DNA of 64,000 bases from Bremia lactucae (taxonomy: Eukaryota; Oomycota; Peronosporomycetes; Peronosporales; Peronosporaceae), in the NCBI RefSeq assembly GCF_004359215.1, contig NC_090615.1, forward strand, positions 7,706,675 through 7,770,674, written 5' to 3'. The notes under the pieces were generated by a model. That model worked only from the letters and a program-made list of their open reading frames with translations, did no database searches and had not been told where the DNA came from. The translations under genes and the position numbers were made by a program. Below, one piece after another: positions 9,571 to 19,561 of the stretch. How positions within the stretch are numbered: the stretch's first letter is position 1; every line of letters starts with the position of its first letter.

Positions 9571-9849
9571 ATGGAAGACCCGGTCGTGTTGCGTTTAAAT
9601 GAAACGCCCGACCAATACGAGGCGAAATTCTTGCGCCGCATTCATCCGCATTCCGATGCGATGATACAGCGGTCGCAGCGAATTAATATCGCCCGCTTGC
9701 GTGTGAAAGAAATCATGGGCGGTACTGTACCCCCTGTTTCTTCTCACTACGCTACTTCTGCTAGTCCATTTGAGACTAGCGAAGAGGCCTCAGCTGGTGC
9801 TCCTTTTCATAGGCAGTCACCAAGTAAATTCACCGTCTCCCTCATCTGA
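9571..9849 (+). CDS. Second plus-strand ORF antisense to the family C element, 92 codons
   Basis: The frame starts with an ATG at 9571 and is open for 92 codons (MEDPVVLRLNETPDQYEAKF...). It lies opposite the sequence following the integrase C-terminus of the family C element, the same relative place as the coiled-coil ORF opposite the integrase linker in family A. There is no clear sequence match to that coiled coil, so a common role is only suggested by position. It could be a chance frame. Confidence 0.3.
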   Translation: MEDPVVLRLNETPDQYEAKFLRRIHPHSDAMIQRSQRINIARLRVKEIMGGTVPPVSSHYATSASPFETSEEASAGAPFHRQSPSKFTVSLI

Positions 9850-9910
9850 TCGCCGCTAGACTCACAGTCGGCGTCACCATCGTCTTCTTCGACGAATGGG
9901 GGTATGAGGC

Positions 9911-10330
9911 TCATTTGAGTCTACATACCGTTTCAGACGACCCACTTAAAATACGGCGCGTCTTTATATACGAGGGAAGGGTGAGCCTATAATTTGAGTC
10001 ACCAACCTCTATTACCACCTTAAAGGGCCCAATGAAACGGTGCAACAACTTCGTAGTACCTCCAGGTAGTACAAAAATTGCATTTTTAGGTAGGGTAGCA
10101 ATACTTAATAGTACTTTTTCACCCACTTTAAAGCGTTCGTTAATTTTGAGACCATTTCGGTCAGCATATTCTTTTTGCTTGTCCTGTGCGCTTGCCATCT
10201 CGTCACGGACTTTTCGTGTGATGGCTAATCGCTTAATCAAAAAGCGTTGAGCCTCGCTCACGCTTTTAGCATCAAACTCGCCTATGATACCGCCGAGAGG
10301 TCGGTCATAGGACGTAGTTTTATTGACCAC
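9911..10330 (-). pseudogene. Family C integrase C-terminal domain
   Basis: This 139-codon minus-strand frame contains the end of the integrase: QDKQKEYADRNGL, FKVGEKVLLS and the GPF-type motif HRFIGPFKVV, then SNYRLTLPSYIKT. After KTRRI the expected FYVGRLKPY is found one frame off, so a frameshift occurs near 9950. The core with the catalytic residues is missing; a family B LTR begins at 10381. Confidence 0.8.
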
Positions 10331-10380
10331 TGCTAAACTGGCAGGGTCACTAGGGAAAGTTCATGTCTTTAAGCTGATAG

Positions 10381-10865
10381 TGTAATGGGGCACACATCGG
10401 TTGGAGAACCGTTGTTGTGGTACATTTACTAAATGGGTAAAATACCCTTTATCTAATTTTAAAATAGTTAGTTGCTTAAATCCCATTAAATATGGGCAAT
10501 AATTATGTGGTCGCCGCCAGATATAAATCTGGGGCCGAAATCTATTTTAAATTAGCTAGGGTAAGGTTTTTAGATTTAAATAATTAAATAAAGTGCAGTT
10601 CCTCATTGATCTTAAAGCGTTAAGTGCCTTCCTAAGGCTTGCGCATTGATTTGTAAGAGATAGAAGCCTTTCTAAGGTATATCCTCTTGGGCACTAGTTG
10701 CCACTTGGCTTTACGAACCCCTGAATCCCTTGAACTAGGATTCCTTAAGCTTTAATAGCATGTACGACTCCCAGAGTTGTTAAACCCATAAGCTCAATAG
10801 AACTAAGTGACTCTCTGAGTCTGAGAGTCTTTCTCTGACTTTAGGAGCGTGATAGCTCCGCTACA
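10381..10865 (+). repeat. LTR of family B (5' LTR of B1), 485 bp
   Basis: It begins TGTAATGGGGCACACATCGG and ends GATAGCTCCGCTACA. Copies are at 39853-40317 and 60386-60870, with a 3' fragment at 31674-31905. It is followed by CC and the primer binding site TGGTAGCACTCGTAGTC at 10868-10884, so it is the 5' LTR of the element to the right. Confidence 0.9.
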
Positions 10866-10925
10866 CCTGGTAGCACTCGTAGTCAACCTACGCCTGAGTC
10901 TTTACAAGACTTATTTTTTACGACA

Positions 10926-11944
10926 GTGAAAGAGGTTCCAGAATTGTCAGAAGCGCAACGCGCCGCTTATGACAAGCTCAAAATCTTATTCGGGCTTGAG
11001 CACGTGGAATTTATTATTTCCCAGGGACCAGAGGTCCTGCATGCAAGGCTTGAAGCTTTCATGCGGTACAAAGCCTCCCTGATCGGTCAGGTACAGGACC
11101 CTTTAGCGGCATCTATGCCTACCCGGTACATCTCCGTACCTGACTCAGAGCCGAGGGCTCGCCCTCTAACTGTAAATGTAAAAAAAAATGAGGGAAAAGA
11201 GGGAGAAAATCTCCCTTTTTGAATTGAGCAAATGGAAATGTCCATTGATTACGTCTTGTTCTTACCAGAAAGGCAAATGTGGCTATGGCCATGTCCAAAC
11301 TTGGAGGTAGAGCCATAGAGTGGGCATTAATGTGCAGCACATCCATAAACGACGCTTTCCCCTCATGGGATTCGCTGAAACAGCAAGTGACCAGCATGTT
11401 TGCACCGCCTGATCAGGCTTTTTGCATGCGAGCACGACTCCTAGCGACTCGGCAGGGTAAAAGAACCCTGGGGGTCTTTGTCCAGGAGTTGAGAACTCTC
11501 ATTGCATCTATGCATCAAGACCCGGTGCAAGAGGCAATTGTAGTGACCTTTTTTATGGGGGGTCTCAATGAAGGCATTGCCCGGACGGAATTGTTCCGAT
11601 CTCATCCGGCTACGTTCGAAGAGGCAGTTGCCATAGCGCTACGCGCCGACTTTGACTTTAAGTCTGCCCGCGTTAGCACGCCTGTTTACCGAACAAGCTC
11701 TTCGAGCACATGGGTTCCGTCTAATAGAGCGGAACCTATGTTTATAAGCCTCGTTGAGGAAGGAGAAGAGGCTCTTCAAGCTGTGGAACAGCATAAGACC
11801 ATCCGTAGATGTTATGTGCGCGAATGCACGAAACATTTACGCCCTGCCTGCCCACTTCGAAATTTGCGTAAAGCCCGAAAGAGCTCCAACTCCGACCTAT
11901 ACCAGAGATCTGGTACGGTGCGGGGAAACGTCGATACCCAGTAG
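10926..11944 (+). pseudogene. B1 gag
   Basis: Two overlapping frames (10926-11222 and 11279-11944) form a retrotransposon gag core: [16 protein letters not shown] upstream, then KLGGRAIEWALM, FVQELRTLIASMHQDP and AVAIALRADFDF. A frameshift near 11222-11280 separates them. The zinc knuckle reads CYVRECTKHLRPAC, with CX4C spacing, whereas B2 keeps the canonical CYMCGSTKHLRPAC. Two compensating small indels in B1 therefore destroyed the CCHC spacing. Confidence 0.8.
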
Positions 11945-12039
11945 ATGCGGGGCGCCCTTCTGGGGAAGACCTAGGCTCGGTTAAACCTCAAGGAGGTGAG
12001 AATAAATAGAACCTTGCCCCAATTAGCTTGGTGCTCATT

Positions 12040-12320
12040 TCGATTGTAAAGGGCTTTGGTAAGCCGTGGTCAATTTTAATTGACTCAGGAGTGTCTTGCA
12101 ATTATGCTCGACGCCTTTCTATTGAGGGAAATCAACAATACGTGGAGGTACTTAGAGCGCATGGAGATAATACAATAACACTGTTTGCTTAGGGACAGGG
12201 ACTCGGGTCACTGTTCCCAAAGTTCCATTGAACTTAGGTATAAAGTTTCTGGACTTTGACAGTATGGAACGCTGTCTCGTCCTTGATTTGGATTCGAGAT
12301 ATGATCTCATTTGTTGCCTA
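12040..12320 (+). pseudogene. B1 aspartic protease (interrupted)
   Basis: The retropepsin start with catalytic D-S-G at 12082-12090 (LIDSGVSCNYARRL) is present, followed by a stop near 12190 and a frameshift. The second half (ILGMAWLEHHEP in B2) is replaced by an inverted segment from about 12322. It cannot produce an active protease. Confidence 0.75.
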
Positions 12321-12321
12321 G

Positions 12322-12570
12322 CAAAGGTGGGTCCATGACTCTCCAAAACTTTGCTAGGAATATTGCGCGTGGCGCCTAAGGTCTTAGACTTCCAATTGAT
12401 CCACGGTCAGGGGAGTGAAGACAGTAAAATGTCTCATCTCGCCCCTGAAAAGAAGCCGTGGCTTTTGCCAGAAAGGCTTATCAATAGCTTGTCTGGAGAA
12501 GCTACTCCTCACAATAAATATTACTAATTCGGTTCATGATGTTCTAGCCAGGCCATACCAAGAATGAGTC
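12322..12570 (-). other. Inverted protease segment carrying an inserted aORF fragment
   Basis: Read on the minus strand, 12322-12403 and 12535-12570 match the B2 protease tail (41800-41915) in reverse order and orientation. Between them, 12404-12530 is a plus-strand piece of the family A aORF, with an ATG at 12430 and EKKPWLLPERLINSLSGEATP, ending in TCACAATAAATATT. So a B element contains a small inversion whose middle carries sequence from the unrelated A family. Confidence 0.7.
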
Positions 12571-12710
12571 TGTCACTGTTTTAGACATTGGCATGTCTGA
12601 GTTAATAAACTCTAATGTTAAAAACATTAATTTTGAGCCCGACTGAGCAGAAATAAGTAAAACGGCACGTACTTCGTCGAGTAACACTCGCTATACTAAC
12701 GATTCACTAA

Positions 12711-13517
12711 ATGCTGAAAGCAGCGTGCAATATCCCTGAGATACGTGGAGTGGCACGTCTAAGTCCACCGAGTATGGTCGGCCGAGGTGGCACCATCCTA
12801 AGTGTCAATAGTGACACTATTGGCGGTTCGCCAGGGCATTTTGGGTCAAATCCTCCTAATGCACGTGAGGCGACACGTAAACGTTCGCTGGATAAGGAAG
12901 TTGAGTTTTTTAACTCTTTATCGGATGTCAAATTAGACACCATGTCTTGTATAGAACCAATACAGGCTGAAAACCCTGGGGACGTGAATGTCCCGGCCTC
13001 TAAAAGGCGTATTGTCTTCATCTTCACTCCAAGACAGGATGGACACGAAGCGTGTATACCCTCACAAAGTGATACGAGTGAGCAAGTACATACGCTTGTA
13101 AATGGCGTAACCGGTAACATTGAGGGGGAAGTAAGCCTTGCGGCAATCCTCTCGTTACATGCTCTTTTAGAGCTAGACGAAATGTCTATTGATGAGTGCG
13201 GTCGAGTCTTAAAAACTGGTGACTTATCTGAAATGATGGTCATTCGACCTATGGTTGAGTTAAACTCATCGTCACTTCTAGACGAAGCTGTCCTGGATGA
13301 CACAAAAGGTGCACTTTGTGCGCGAAATGGGTCACCGATCCTGGAAGATCCTACGGATCCTTTTTATTCCTTAATTAAGGAATTCCAAGATAAGGTATGT
13401 AATAACCCACCATCTGTTTTAGCTCCGGATAGAAGTGTTCATCATGAAATTGACTTAGTAATGGGAACCAAATACTGTGTCACAAGAACAATGGCTTTTA
13501 CCAAAGGAGCAGTGTGA
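12711..13517 (+). pseudogene. B1 spacer and RT N-terminus
   Basis: This 268-codon frame covers the spacer between protease and RT and the RT entry: DPFYSLIKEFQDKVCNNPPSV, HHEIDLVMGTKYCVTR. A frameshift after CVTR moves the next RT block to another frame (13514-13708, FCVKKPNGKWRIVHAYNKL, IPAQTPIPRKDVL). The spacer has no recognisable domain. Confidence 0.75.
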
Positions 13518-14180
13518 CGTCATTGACGATTTCTTCCATGCAAAGCACGAGGCTGAAATGTTACGAGAGAACAAATCTCCTCATTCGACACCGACATTTT
13601 TGTGTCAAAAAGCCAAATGGTAAATGGCGCATTGTACATGCTTATAATAAGCTTAAGGCTGCCACTATACCAGCCCAAACCCCCATTCCTAGAAAAGATG
13701 TTCTTTAGAACAATATGGTGGGATGTACAATGTACAGTGCATTGGACTTAGTCAATGGTTACTACCAAGTGCTTATGCGAGCTAGTGATATCCCGCTTAC
13801 AGCGGTTAGCACCCAAAGCGGCATGTAATGGGAGTGGCTGGTTTTCCACAATGGCTTTCCAACGCCCCGGCAACATTTAATCGTCTAGTGACGCAACTGT
13901 TTCGCCCTCATCGAGGTTATGCACAGACTTATTTCGATGACATTTTTGTCCATAGTCGTGCGGAGCAGGGTCGGTCGGATATGGAAAACCATTTAGACCA
14001 TTTGCGAGCAGTGCTCGAATGCATGCGCACAAAAAAATTGTATGCCAATGCATCTAAATGCATTTTTGGCGCAGACGAAATTCCTTCTTTAGAAAACTTC
14101 ATTGGAAAGCGATGCCTTAGAGCGATTCCGCTAAGGTAAAAGCCATAGTAGATTGGCCGGTTCCTAAAAACCAAAAGGAT
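13514..14180 (+). pseudogene. B1 reverse transcriptase core
   Basis: RT blocks follow in order: FCVKKPNGKWRIV, SALDLVNGYYQVLMR, ISNAPATFNR-like SNAPATFNRLVTQLF and the catalytic TYFDDIFVHSRAE with both aspartates intact (13930-13941). Stops at 13708 and 13828 and a frameshift near 14140 interrupt it. It is the best preserved catalytic box among the RT copies in this window. Confidence 0.85.
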
Positions 14181-14790
14181 TTGCTTAAGTGGTTGGGTCT
14201 CGCCAATTATTTACACAAATATAGCAAAAATTACGCTGATATGGCTAGGCCATTATCTAAACTCCTAAAGAAAGATATAGAATGGTGCTGGACTAGCACC
14301 GAAAATAATGCTTTTCGAGCAGTTAAGGGTAGTCTTATCCATGCCCCGATTCTGGTACTGCCAAACCCAAATTGGCCTTTCAGTATCGTCTTTGACGCAT
14401 CAGATTTTGCCATTGGCAGTGCTCTGTTACAAACAGATGTTGATGGGCATCAACGTGTTATTGCGTTCGAGTCTAAAAAGCTTAAAGCTGCGGAAAAGAA
14501 CTACCCAGTTCATGACAAAGAGTTCCTTGTTATGAAGTATGCTCTCGTCAAATTCAGAGGTCATCCACTCGGCTCTAAGCCGTTTGTGATTTTTACAGAT
14601 CACACATCATTGCGCACGGCGACTAAGTCGCCCCATCTCTCACAGAAAATGGCCCGATAACTATCTTTTTTTGCGGAATCCAACTTCGTGGTGAAGTATA
14701 AGCCCGGCAAGCAAAATGCTTTGGCCGACGCGTTATCACGCAGGCCGGATTATGAGATTCTCATTCAACGACTATCTCGTCACCTATTCC
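14181..14790 (+). pseudogene. B1 RNase H
   Basis: The frame 14181-14660 holds LKWLGLANYLHKY (RT thumb end), then RNase H with FDASDFAIGSALLQ, HDKEFLVMKYALVKF and VIFTDHTSLRTA. A TAA at about 14657 replaces the Trp of the ARWLSFFAE motif, after which YKPGKQNALADALSRRPDYE continues in the same frame. One point mutation therefore explains the break. Confidence 0.85.
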
Positions 14791-14949
14791 TGAATTAATC
14801 AGTTCGGCTTACGCCAAGGATAAACAGTGTGCAGCTCTGCTACGAGCGTTATAGGACTCAAATTGGGTATTAAATTGGCGGCACGTTTGCGTGCAAGGTT
14901 ACATCGATTTCTATCGATAACAACCTGTTGCACAAACATCGCGGACCCT

Positions 14950-16076
14950 CCGCGTGTCATTGTTCCTCATGATGAGGAGGTGAAGTACCGGATCCAATAT
15001 GAGGCACACGATACTGTCCTTGGTGGTCATCTCGCTTGAGAAAAGACCTACGGCTTCATAGGCCAGAGTCGGTGGCCCAAACTTTAAAAATGGGTCAGCA
15101 CATATATTCGCACATGCGAAACGTGCCAACGGATTAAACCCTCGACACATGCTGCTGCGCCACTGGCGAGTCTTCCCGTCCCCATAGGATTGTGGGAGTC
15201 CATTAGTATGGATTTCGTCTTTGGGCTACCGAAAGATTCAGCCGGTAACTCCGGTATAGTGGTCTTTGTTGACCGTTTGAGCAAAATGGCTTACTAAGCA
15301 GCCGTGCCAGATTCCATTGATGGAGACGGTACAGCTAAGCTGTTCATCGATCGCGTGTTTCGAAAACATGGTTTGCCAGTGGCAATTATCTCTGATCGGG
15401 ATCCCCGATTTTACGGGTAAATCTGGAAATCAATTTTCCGAGTGCTTATAACCAGATTGGAGATGTCCACTGCGGACCATCCACAGACCGATGGTCGAAC
15501 TGAACTTGTCAATCGCGTCATTGAAGACGTTTAACGCAGCGTGTGTGCTCAGACACCAAAGCGCTGGAGCTCAATGCTCCCAGTAGTGGAGTTTGCGTTC
15601 AATGACGCTGTTCATGCCTCTACAGGCTATACTGTGTTCTATGTAAACGGTCTTACCAACCGCGCGTTCCATTAACGATACCACTGCAGGGTTAAGGGCT
15701 TGGTGGGGGAGAATCGGCCGATAGGCTTGCTGATATCAGCCCTGTTACCGTTCGGAAACAAGTAAGCGAGTTTCTCGCGACGCGATTTAGTATCTTAAGA
15801 CATGTAAGAGATACGATGGCTGATAGCCAAGACAAACAAAAACAAGAAGCAGATGCCAAAAGCAGAAACTGTATTAATTCGTATATGGTCGGAGACCGAG
15901 TTTTACTAAACGCTAAGAACCTACCTACCAACTTGGTATCCGCGGTCTTCAAGACCAAATTTCGCCCGCGCTTTATTGGACCATTTACGTTCGTGGCCAA
16001 GAAGGGCCTAGCTTATACGCTAAACCTTCCCAACAAGCTGCGTACACATCCAGTGTTTTACGTTGGCTTGCTTTAG
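14950..16076 (+). pseudogene. B1 integrase with GPF motif
   Basis: The HHCC zinc finger (HDTVLGGH ... CETCQR), the catalytic Asp in SMDFVFGLP, the second Asp in IISDRDPRF and the Glu in TDGRTELVNRVIE are all visible in one frame crossed by several stops. The C-terminal frame 15816-16076 has VGDRVLLNAKNLPT, FRPRFIGPFTFV and RTHPVFYVGLL. No opposite-strand frame comparable to the family A coiled coil is seen past this point. Confidence 0.85.
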
Positions 16077-16333
16077 CCATATCGGGACCCTTCCCACTTG
16101 GACTTGAAGGCGCTTGCGCCGAGACAGGCGGTCGTGCCGCAGATTGTTGCATCCTCACCAGGATATCCAACTGGCCCTCTTTACGTGGTAAAAGCGATTT
16201 CGGCGAAAGACGCCCGAACCGCCTCAAAAGAGCTCCCAACCCGAGCAAGGACCTCACGAAGAAGTTGCACCTCGTGTCGTTGAGCATCAAATGCTTCCGC
16301 CGAAATTTCGGCCCCCTCCCGCACCGCTTGATG

Positions 16334-16545
16334 CGCGGGGAAACCTTCAGTTTCATGTGGAGAAACTTTTAAAGCGACGTCGTCGTGAGGGTCAATACTA
16401 GTATCTGGTGAAGTGGCTAGGGTAACCCTCTTCCAAAAACTCTTGGGAGTTCGAGGTACCTCTTCGGCAAGATTGCCCGTACAACGTTGACATTTTTGAG
16501 CTCCAAGCTGAGGGTCAACTCGCGTCAAACGTCGCTTCCCACTAC
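16334..16545 (+). pseudogene. B1 chromodomain
   Basis: A C-terminal chromodomain reads FHVEKLLKRRRREGQY-x-YLVKWLG-x-PSSKNSWEFE, with TAG and TAA stops at the two positions marked x (Gln and Tyr codons in the ancestor). In chromoviruses this module binds methylated histone H3 and directs integration to heterochromatin. It classes family B as a chromovirus. Confidence 0.75.
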
Positions 16546-16550
16546 TAAAC

Positions 16551-16905
16551 GTGGGATTAGGTGGATCTAAAGCCTCAGTGCGGCTTCGATCCTTGGTTGT
16601 ACGGTCAACCGTAGCACTGAAATATCGGCTAGCCTTACTTCGTTTTGTGGCATAAATGCTGAACGTAACTGGCCTTTGGCCTAAAGCTTAGCGAAGTCGA
16701 AGCGAAGCTTCACCTTAATCCGCAGACTCTCTGATATTCCAGATATTACGGAGTTTGCGGGCCCGGTGAACCCAGTTCTCAAATGAGACTTCGTTTTCAC
16801 TCCTTGTTTCGTTTGGAAACAAAACGATCAGAATCTTTCTCATGCAGGTCACCGAAGCCCCACAAGCTTGATCACGTAAACGCGTCAGATACTGGCTTCG
16901 CGTCA
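16551..16905. other. Junction sequence between B1 and R2
   Basis: About 350 bp follow the B1 chromodomain before recognisable R2 3' sequence. It has some short inverted stretches (GAAGTCGAAGCGAAGCTTC near 16692) but no open frame over 65 codons and no LTR terminus. It is probably B1 3' untranslated sequence joined to the R2 3' region. Confidence 0.4.
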
Positions 16906-17079
16906 TTACCTTCGGCGTAAGGTAATGCTCATGAAGAGCGTCGCGGGCAGCGATCTCCTCCGGCGTCCTCGCCGGGTCACCAGTGATCCAGGGGAAGGGC
17001 TCGCATCTCTATCGAGATGCGCGATGAGATTGACGTTTTGCCATCGATTTACAGGCGCCAGAGGCGCGTGTTTTCTGAT

Positions 17080-17270
17080 AGACCTTATGATCCATTGGAT
17101 GGGTCTCGTCATACTGACGGACGAGGCTCTCAACGTCAACAACCAGCTGGGAACGAGGCTCCCTGCTGTCATGTGAAGGTTGTAAACCGCACCAGCGAAC
17201 AAGATAACTTGTTCGCTACCCCTTCACATCACGGAGTATACGTTCCACAAGGAAACGTTGACAGCCTTGG
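17080..17270 (-). pseudogene. R2 chromodomain
   Basis: Past the linker the minus strand reads FLVERILRDVKG, a TAG stop, then RTSYLVRWCG...PSHDSREPRSQL and VVDVESLVRQYDETHP. The A3 copy keeps the uninterrupted RMSYLVYWRGHPPSHDSWEPRY. The conserved Trp of the SWEP motif is Arg here. It marks family A as a chromovirus. Confidence 0.75.
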
Positions 17271-17857
17271 AAATTCACCAATGGTTGTGGCGGAGGAGTG
17301 AAAATTAAATCCGACCCATGTGTCGGATCTAGTGTCGATGGTCGACAAACTCGATCGCTTCCTCCATGATTTGGAGGAGGGACTTGACCACGAGCGCGGT
17401 AAGCGTCGCTCGTTGGAGCAGACGGTGCAGGCTCACCATATCGAGCGGTTGGAAGACCGTTCGAAGAGTGCGTACTCCTTGTTGGAGTACGAGCGGAAGT
17501 ATCATGCTGTCCGCGATGAGCTGTCGTCAGCTCATCGTAGCTTCGAGGATCTTCGAAACCGGCCTGAGAAACTTCAGGTTCAACATGAAAATCTGGTTCG
17601 CGATCACAATAATCTTTTGGGTATTCTTGTAAAGAGTGGTCAAATCCGTCCTCGGAAGAAGCCGCGTACTGATGGTACGGCCGGAGCCGACCAACGTAAA
17701 ACGTAGGATGCGTTCGCATCCTACGTCGCAATTCTATTGTGTACGCATTGCCTCTTCGATGCAGTACACGGAAAGGCCCAATGAACTTGGGTAGTAGTTT
17801 AATGCTACCCACATTAGTGACTAATCGTTTAGGTAAGTTTACCGTAGAGAGTAGCAC
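17216..17857 (-). pseudogene. R2 integrase C-terminus and linker
   Basis: An open minus-strand frame of 213 codons starts inside the integrase with LPKRLVTNVGSIKLL, KFIGPFRVLHRRGNAYTIEL and THPTFYVGRLRPYHQY. It then runs through a Ser/Thr/Pro-rich linker into the start of the chromodomain (FLVERILRDVKG). The linker lacks recognisable structure and is exactly the stretch whose other strand carries the coiled-coil ORF 17320-17706. Upstream, the integrase continues in other frames to 18752. Confidence 0.75.
17320..17706 (+). CDS. Antisense coiled-coil ORF opposite the integrase linker (aORF C-half)
   Basis: This 128-residue frame on the plus strand is antisense to R2. It starts at ATG 17320 and reads through residues 5-95 with strong coiled-coil character (DKLDRFLHDLEEGLDHERGK, LEQTVQAHHIERLED, LLEYERKYHAVRDELSS), then a basic tail with KKPRTD. 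The same protein, about three quarters identical by eye, is encoded opposite the linker of A3 (45420-45861, one frameshift). In the copy at 30126-30334 it is fused in frame to the aORF N-half. The sense linker here is open on the other strand too, so both strands are readable. No known family is recognised. Coding status is inferred from repeated conservation. Confidence 0.55.
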   Translation: MSDLVSMVDKLDRFLHDLEEGLDHERGKRRSLEQTVQAHHIERLEDRSKSAYSLLEYERKYHAVRDELSSAHRSFEDLRNRPEKLQVQHENLVRDHNNLLGILVKSGQIRPRKKPRTDGTAGADQRKT

Positions 17858-18770
17858 TAGATCATTAATTTGAATGAATTAACATTTGCTCTTCCATGTT
17901 TGTCTGCATTCCATTTCTGTCGGTCCACTGCGTTAGCAATAGAATCCTGAACGAAACGGATAATTGATTCTCGAGTTAGCAGAAACTCTTCCGCTAACTC
18001 ATTTGTTTTGTCTTTTTCAGTACGCTTAGTGCGTACTGCCATGAGATCAATCTCATTTTCGATGTCGTTTTCTTCGACATTGACATCACTCGCGTCGTTG
18101 TTATTTTCGACGCGTGTTGAGCATGAGCCAGAATTGGTTTTGCTCCTGCGAGTCCCCCCCCCTTAGACTAGAGGATCCCTCTAATTGGGTCGGTATGCGA
18201 GGATGGCGTAAGCCATTCACAAAGAACGGTGTATGCGTTGTAGACGCATGCACCGAATTATTGATGGCGAATTCGACCATCGGTAAAAACTCGCTCCAAT
18301 TCGGATACGATTGGACGTAACCTCGAAGTATCTCTTCGAGGACGCTGTTTGATTATCCGTTTCTGGGTGATCGGATGTTGACATAGTCAGCCGTGTTCCG
18401 AGAGATCAGAATACGGATTGCCAAACTCCGCCGATAACGGTGGATCTCTATCCGAGACCAGTTCACGGAGTAAACCGTGGAATTTGAATACCGTGTCGAT
18501 AAAGACACGGGCACAACCCGGAGCCGTAATCGACTCTGGTACCGCAGCAAGGTGCACCATCTTGCTGAATCTGTCTACAAAAACAAGGATTCCATTATTT
18601 TTGTGGTCGTTTTCGGGAAATCCGAAGACGAAGTCCACAGATACGGACTGCCAACACTCTGCTGGAAGTTGTAGAGGTTGGAGAGGTGCACGGGATGAAG
18701 GGCTGGGCTTCACCCGTTGACATACTTCGCAAGCACGAACGTACTTGCGCACGAACTGAAACTGGCGGTG
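17858..18770 (-). pseudogene. R2 integrase core
   Basis: Minus-strand frames 18387-18752 and 17857-18042 give CEVCQRVKPSPSS, the first Asp in SVDFVFGFPE, VFVDRFSKMVH, the second Asp in LVSDRDPPLSAEF, and further on FVQDSIANAVDRQKWNADKHG. The segment around 18100-18300 containing the acidic NNNDASDVNVEENDIEN stretch is shared, in inverted orientation, with A3 at 44990-45128. Multiple frame changes show decay. Confidence 0.75.
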
Positions 18771-19031
18771 CCAGTAAAGTCGCGACTTACTGTGAGATAA
18801 GTTTTCTCACGCCCACGATGCCCACTTGATGACACTCAGACATTATAAAGTGGGACGACGACACGTGGAGTGTCGCCGGCAACGGCTGTGTAACACAGTA
18901 AGCCGTTGCGTGTTGTGTATCGATCGGATGACGATCGATATAAAGCCGGTAAATCTTTAAAAGATTAATTGGATGGATTCATCAGATGATACATTAACGC
19001 AGAAATTCTTTATCTTCTGTGTAGGCTTTCT

Positions 19032-19561
19032 TTATGTCATCAAACAAAATTGATGACGGTACACTTGTAATGAGTATTGCAACAGTGGAATATTTTCGCT
19101 GTCGGAGTGCACAGCCGGCTCGAAGTCGGGTCGGCGTGATAACGCATCAGCGACGACATTAAGTCGTCTTGGTTTATATTCCACGGAAAAATTATACTCT
19201 GCGAAGAAAGATAGCCACCTCGCCATTCTTTGCGAGAGGGTGGGCTGTTTACGGCCGTGCGTAATGACGCATGGTCCGTATAAACGATGAACGGTATCCA
19301 AGGAGATAAACTTAGCCAGTGCATATTTCATGACAAGGAGTTCCTTGTCATGCACTGGTAATTACGTTCAGTTGGTTACAGCCGAAACAATTGGTAACAG
19401 ACGGCGCGGAGCGCGTCGTCTGTATCGTATTGCATTAACGCGCAGCCGGTTGCGAAATCGCTGGCGTCACAGACCACATGGAATGGTCTGTCTTGATCTG
19501 CAATCGCCAAGATGGGCGATTGCATCAAGTTTGGCTTCATACCTTGACGAAACGCTGACAA
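19032..19561 (-). pseudogene. R2 RNase H
   Basis: Same content as the R1 RNase H (DASDFATGCALMQ, HDKELLVMKYALAKF, VVADALSRRPDFEP) with the same breaks, because it lies in the shared tract. The shared defects mean at least one copy was overwritten by an already broken template. Confidence 0.8.

Larger units (their letters stand above)
10381..16550 (+). mobile_element. Ty3/gypsy chromovirus B1 (family B), nearly full length but defective
   Basis: Order: 5' LTR, PBS, gag (10926-11944), protease (about 12040-12320), a 650 bp spacer, RT (13390-14170), RNase H (14181-14790), integrase (14950-15700), GPF motif (15816-16076) and chromodomain (16334-16545). The 3' LTR is missing; unrelated sequence begins after about 16560. 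Stops and frameshifts occur in every domain, and the protease region contains a short inversion with an insertion. Confidence 0.9.

Noticed and set aside
16690..16725. GAAGTCGAAGCGAAGCTTC palindrome-like sequence as a terminator or attachment site
   Set aside because: Imperfect and isolated, in junction DNA between two retroelements, with no second copy.
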